Source: Anaerolineales bacterium
Lineage (GTDB): Bacteria > Chloroflexota > Anaerolineae > Anaerolineales > Villigracilaceae
Assembly: GCA_025938055.1 (NCBI GenBank)
Contig: JAICQC010000172.1
Span: 1-9,368, forward strand
Direction of reading: 5' to 3'
DNA: 9,368 bases
The notes under the pieces were generated by a model. That model made no database searches. It worked only from the letters and a program-made list of their open reading frames with translations, and was not told the DNA's origin. Below, one piece after another: positions 6,844-9,368 of this stretch; positions within the stretch are counted from its first letter, which is position 1, and the number at the start of each line of letters is the position of its first letter. The translations under genes were made by a program, and so were the position numbers.

Positions 6844-7056
6844 TTTGGGTTACCTATTTCGAGCACGCAGCCAGGCGCGCAGTTATCCCAGACGTAGTAA
6901 GGAACAGCAGTAATTTCCACTTCCCTTTCAGTCGGGGGCTTCTTCCCGGTAGAGCTCGTCCTGCCAGCCGGTCTCGTCGATGGCGTATCCTTTGCCATAA
7001 ATGACGGTCACACCGCCCAGCAGGTCAGTGCGATAAACCTTGGTGAAGGGTACGGG
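6840..7056 (-). pseudogene. C-terminal remnant of GH127/DUF1680 beta-L-arabinofuranosidase
   Basis: Only the last ~72 codons of a protein that should be over 600 residues long are left. Frame one (7056-6931) reads PVPFTKVYRTDLLGGVTVIYG and then WQDELYREEAPD before TGA at 6930-6928. A one-base shift in a C5 run (6934-6938) continues as EVEITAVPYYVWDNCAPG and ends at TGA 6842-6840. YR.DLLGGV.V..G, LYR and a final TAIPYYAWANRGPG-like block are hallmarks of GH127/DUF1680 C-termini. Upstream the frame meets a TAA at 7059-7057, and the dppF-like stop is only ~20 bp away, so the rest of the gene has been deleted. The enzyme class releases beta-L-arabinofuranose, which fits the neighbouring arabinosidases. 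The remnant's stop overlaps the GH51 start, showing that it was an operon member. Confidence 0.8.
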
Positions 7057-7078
7057 TTAAGCTGATACCGGGTGGAGG

Positions 7079-8098
7079 TCATGGTTGTATTCCTGCCGCG
7101 GCTGGCTCTGCATGTTCGGTGTACAGGTAACACTTCACAATCCGCCGCTCAACCTGCACATCTGGGGGATCCACCTTGCGACAAATCTCCATCACATGCG
7201 GGCAGCGGCCCGCGAACTTGCATCCTACCCGGCCATATTCTTTCACCTCCGTCGTTCCTAGCGAAATATGCTTGGCCCATGACTCCCGCTCTTGAGGCGC
7301 GGGCTCAGGCACCGATTCCTTGAGCAATTGCGTATAGGGATGGAGGGGCCGATCTAAAACATCCTCTACCGGGCCCGATTCGATGATAAATCCGCGCAGC
7401 ATGATCCCGATGCGGTCACTGATATAGTAGGCCGTCGCCAGGTCGTGCGTGATGTAAATAACGCTGACCTTCTGTTCATCCCGAAGCTTGCGGAACAGGT
7501 TGACGATTTCCATGCGCAGCGAAGCATCGACCATCGAGACGGGCTCATCGGCAAGGATCAATTTAGGCTGGGAGATGAGAGCACGTGCTACCGAGACACG
7601 CTGGATCTGCCCGCCAGAAAGCTCATGAGGATACCGGTTGCTCACTTCGTCCAGTGACAATCCCACATTCCGGAGCGCTTCATCGACAACCCGGGCCGCA
7701 GTTTGACGGTCTGGCGCCATCCCGAAATTCAACGCGGTATCAAACAGGTAAGCGTCCACCCTGCGCAGGGGGCTGAAGGTTTCGAAGGGATTCTGGAAAA
7801 CCGGTTGAACCCTCTTCATAAACTCTTTAAACTCGGATCGATTCCGGACCGTTGCCAGATCGCGCCCTTCAAATAATACCTTGCCCCGGGTCGGTTCAAG
7901 ATCACGCAGGAGCAGGCGAGAGAGGGTGGTCTTTCCGCTGCCGCTTTCACCCGCCAGGGTAAAAATCTCCGGTCGATCCTCATCCAGCGAGAAGGAAACA
8001 TCGTTGACGGCTACAAGGAGGGAGCCACCGACCAGTCCACCAATATGAAATTCGACGGTTACATGTTGAACGTCCAGCAATTTGTTGGTTGCGCTCAT
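7079..8098 (-). CDS. Opp/Dpp-type ABC importer ATPase, DppF/OppF-like
   Basis: A 339-residue nucleotide-binding subunit that drives import through a peptide-type (PepT family) ABC transporter. Visible motifs are Walker A GESGSGKT (50-57), Q-loop Gln102 in PVFQNPF, signature LSGGQ (160-164), Walker B LILADEP (180-186), D-loop, and switch His218 in THD. After HPYTQLL comes the oligopeptide-importer C-terminal domain with cysteines at 293, 299, 306 and 323, the spacing seen in DppD/OppD-type proteins that bind an Fe-S cluster. The ATG at 8098 shares one base with the upstream gene's stop (TGATG), with GGGAG 6 nt upstream, so the two ATPases are co-translated. Placed before three arabinose/xylose glycosidases, it probably energises uptake of oligosaccharides and not peptides, as known for Opp-like sugar importers of Thermotoga; this is inference from context. 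Confidence 0.93.
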   Translation of the reverse strand: MSATNKLLDVQHVTVEFHIGGLVGGSLLVAVNDVSFSLDEDRPEIFTLAGESGSGKTTLSRLLLRDLEPTRGKVLFEGRDLATVRNRSEFKEFMKRVQPVFQNPFETFSPLRRVDAYLFDTALNFGMAPDRQTAARVVDEALRNVGLSLDEVSNRYPHELSGGQIQRVSVARALISQPKLILADEPVSMVDASLRMEIVNLFRKLRDEQKVSVIYITHDLATAYYISDRIGIMLRGFIIESGPVEDVLDRPLHPYTQLLKESVPEPAPQERESWAKHISLGTTEVKEYGRVGCKFAGRCPHVMEICRKVDPPDVQVERRIVKCYLYTEHAEPAAAGIQP

Positions 8099-9087
8099 CA
8101 GGAGCTCCCCTGCACCAGGTGACAGGCCACACGATGTCCATCGTGAACAGAGACCAGCTCTGGCACTTCAGTTCGGCAGATATCCATGACATAAGGACAG
8201 CGTTCGTGGAAACGGCAGCCGCTCGGTGGGTTAGCCAGATTTGGGGGAGCGCCTCTTAAGCCAACCCTATTGGATCTTTCCCCAATTCTTGGCAGCGAAT
8301 GAATAAGATGCTGTGTGTAAGGATGCAGCGGAGCATTGAAGATGATTTCGGTAGGTGCTTCCTCGGCAATACGTCCTGCATACATGATCATGACCCTATC
8401 TGCCACGTTGGCATGCACCGCCATGTCGTGGGTCACCAGTAGGACTGTATTGTTGGTCAGAGCTTGGATATCCTTGATCATCTGCAGCACTCCGCGCTGA
8501 ACAACCACATCCAGCGCAGTGGTTGGCTCATCGGCAATAATCAGACGGGGATGGAACACAGTCGCCAGCGCGATAGCCACCCGCTGCCTCATTCCGCCAG
8601 AAAGCTGGTGTGGGTAGGAGGTGAGAACCTCGGTCGGGAGTCCCAGCCGGTTAACATGCTCTCGTACCTGTTCGAAAAATCTCTTCCTATCCGGGATGCC
8701 CTCATGCGTATCAACAATATCCTCGAAGGTTTTGATGATCTTCCGCACCGGGTTGAGGACGCTCATGGATCCCTGCATCACATAAGAGATTTCCTTCCAG
8801 CGCAAATTTCGCCGGAGATCTTCCTGGGAAATATGCAGCATGTCGACATCATGTGTCCCAAAATGATAGTTAACGCTTCCCGAATTTACTTTCAGTGGAG
8901 GTTTGGCATTGCCCGAGATCACCTTGATCAGAGTTGTTTTGCCACAGCTCGACTCGCCTGCCACGCCATAAATCTCATTCGGCTTGAGCTCAAAAGAAAC
9001 TCCGTCGACGGCCCGTACGGTCCGTGAGATTCCATAAATCGCAGTCCGGTAATAAGCACGGAGGTCTTGTACGCTTAACAGTGCCAC
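8098..9087 (-). CDS. Opp/Dpp-type ABC importer ATPase, DppD/OppD-like
   Basis: A 329-residue ATPase forming a heterodimer with the DppF-like subunit on the cytoplasmic face. Motifs are Walker A GESSCGKT (44-51), Q-loop Gln105 in VMQGSM, signature LSGGM (162-166), Walker B LIIADEP (182-188) and switch His220 in THD. HPYTQHL and the oligopeptide C-terminal domain follow, with cysteines 291, 297, 304 and 322 for a likely Fe-S site. The start is GTG at 9087, with GGAGG 7 nt upstream, inside the last codons of the permease gene; the permease stop is only 3 nt away. The Walker A serine-cysteine (SSCGK) is typical of the D-type subunit, whereas the neighbour has SGSGK. Confidence 0.93.
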   Translation of the reverse strand: MALLSVQDLRAYYRTAIYGISRTVRAVDGVSFELKPNEIYGVAGESSCGKTTLIKVISGNAKPPLKVNSGSVNYHFGTHDVDMLHISQEDLRRNLRWKEISYVMQGSMSVLNPVRKIIKTFEDIVDTHEGIPDRKRFFEQVREHVNRLGLPTEVLTSYPHQLSGGMRQRVAIALATVFHPRLIIADEPTTALDVVVQRGVLQMIKDIQALTNNTVLLVTHDMAVHANVADRVMIMYAGRIAEEAPTEIIFNAPLHPYTQHLIHSLPRIGERSNRVGLRGAPPNLANPPSGCRFHERCPYVMDICRTEVPELVSVHDGHRVACHLVQGSS

Positions 9088-9090
9088 AGA

Positions 9091-9368
9091 TTATCCTCCA
9101 ATCAAGCGCAGACGAGTTCGTGGATCAATGTACTCATTGATACTTGCGAAGAACAGATAAAGACCTAGAAACAGAATGATAGCCACCAGAGCCGGTGCCG
9201 CGATCCACCACCAGACCCCCGCCACCAATGCCCCATGCTGATTGGCCCAGAAGAGTGCGGTTCCCAGGGACGGGATGGTCAGATCCGAAAGCCCCAGAAC
9301 GCTCAACGTGACTTCCATTCCAATCGACCACAGCAAATTATTAATGGTGGTGGCAAACACGATCGGTA
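9091..9368 (-). CDS. Opp/Dpp-type ABC importer permease, DppC-like, C-terminal part
   Basis: The last ~92 residues of an inner-membrane permease; the frame is open at the right window edge, so the start lies outside. It reads [21 protein letters not shown], which is the MetI-fold loop after the coupling helix. After [20 protein letters not shown] there is one strong transmembrane helix (about 24 residues, from [10 protein letters not shown] to LYLFFAS). It ends with [15 protein letters not shown], the usual C-terminal DPR motif of DppC/OppC proteins. TAA at 9093-9091 is followed within 3 nt by the DppD-like start. The WANQHGAL...GVWWW block differs from classical peptide permeases and recalls the sugar-linked branch, by memory of the family and not by a search. 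Confidence 0.88.
   Translation of the reverse strand, partial: PIVFATTINNLLWSIGMEVTLSVLGLSDLTIPSLGTALFWANQHGALVAGVWWWIAAPALVAIILFLGLYLFFASINEYIDPRTRLRLIGG

Noticed and set aside
8464..9027. Plus-strand open frame of 187 codons
   Set aside because: Antisense shadow of the DppD-like ATPase; composition follows the complementary strand of conserved ABC motifs.

Overview
The window looks like part of a bacterial chromosome of moderate G+C content. It carries a sugar-uptake and hemicellulose/arabinan-degradation locus next to three housekeeping genes. The gene styles suggest a fermentative carbohydrate user, perhaps an Anaerolineae-type Chloroflexota: a peptide-type (Opp/Dpp) ABC importer coupled to intracellular GH51 and GH43 enzymes, and a CQPC thioredoxin. 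No phylogenetic marker is complete enough to settle this, so the assignment is inference.

Left part (1-961). The 3' end of a surE nucleotidase gene (+) converges on trxA (-) across a perfect 19-bp hairpin. trxA diverges from a tRNA-Lys(UUU) gene (+). The tRNA has a textbook sigma-70-like promoter (TTGACG, 17-nt spacer, TAGAAT) and a strong intrinsic terminator.

Middle gap (962-1647). This AT-richer stretch of nearly 700 bases has no recognisable gene. It holds direct repeats around GTATGCC, two related hairpins (the second a perfect 16-bp stem), and a short minus-strand segment resembling the T-arm and 3' end of a tRNA. It looks like a scarred, mobile-element-prone junction.

Right part (1648-9368, all minus strand). 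In transcription order it reads: the end of a Dpp/Opp-type permease (DppC-like), two ATPases (DppD- and DppF-like) with touching or nearly touching ends, a broken C-terminal remnant of a GH127/DUF1680 beta-L-arabinofuranosidase, a GH51 alpha-L-arabinofuranosidase, a second and distinct GH51 enzyme (AbfA type), a truncated and degenerate piece of another DppF-like ATPase, and a GH43 beta-xylosidase/alpha-L-arabinofuranosidase. None of the enzymes has a signal peptide. The simplest reading is that arabino-oligosaccharides or arabinoxylo-oligosaccharides are imported by the ABC transporter and cut to monosaccharides in the cytoplasm.

The most unusual content is two gene scars. One is a GH127 tail (6840-7056) whose stop overlaps the GH51 start as ATGA; it is separated from the intact dppF-like gene by about 20 bases and carries a one-base frameshift in a C5 run. 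The other is a dppF fragment (3274-3540) that has lost Walker A and has altered signature, Walker B and H-loop residues. It runs in frame into the GH43 gene and creates a misleading 630-residue open frame. Together they suggest the locus was assembled or trimmed by recombination around paralogous transporter-glycosidase operons. I did not see a clearly new defence or mobile system.
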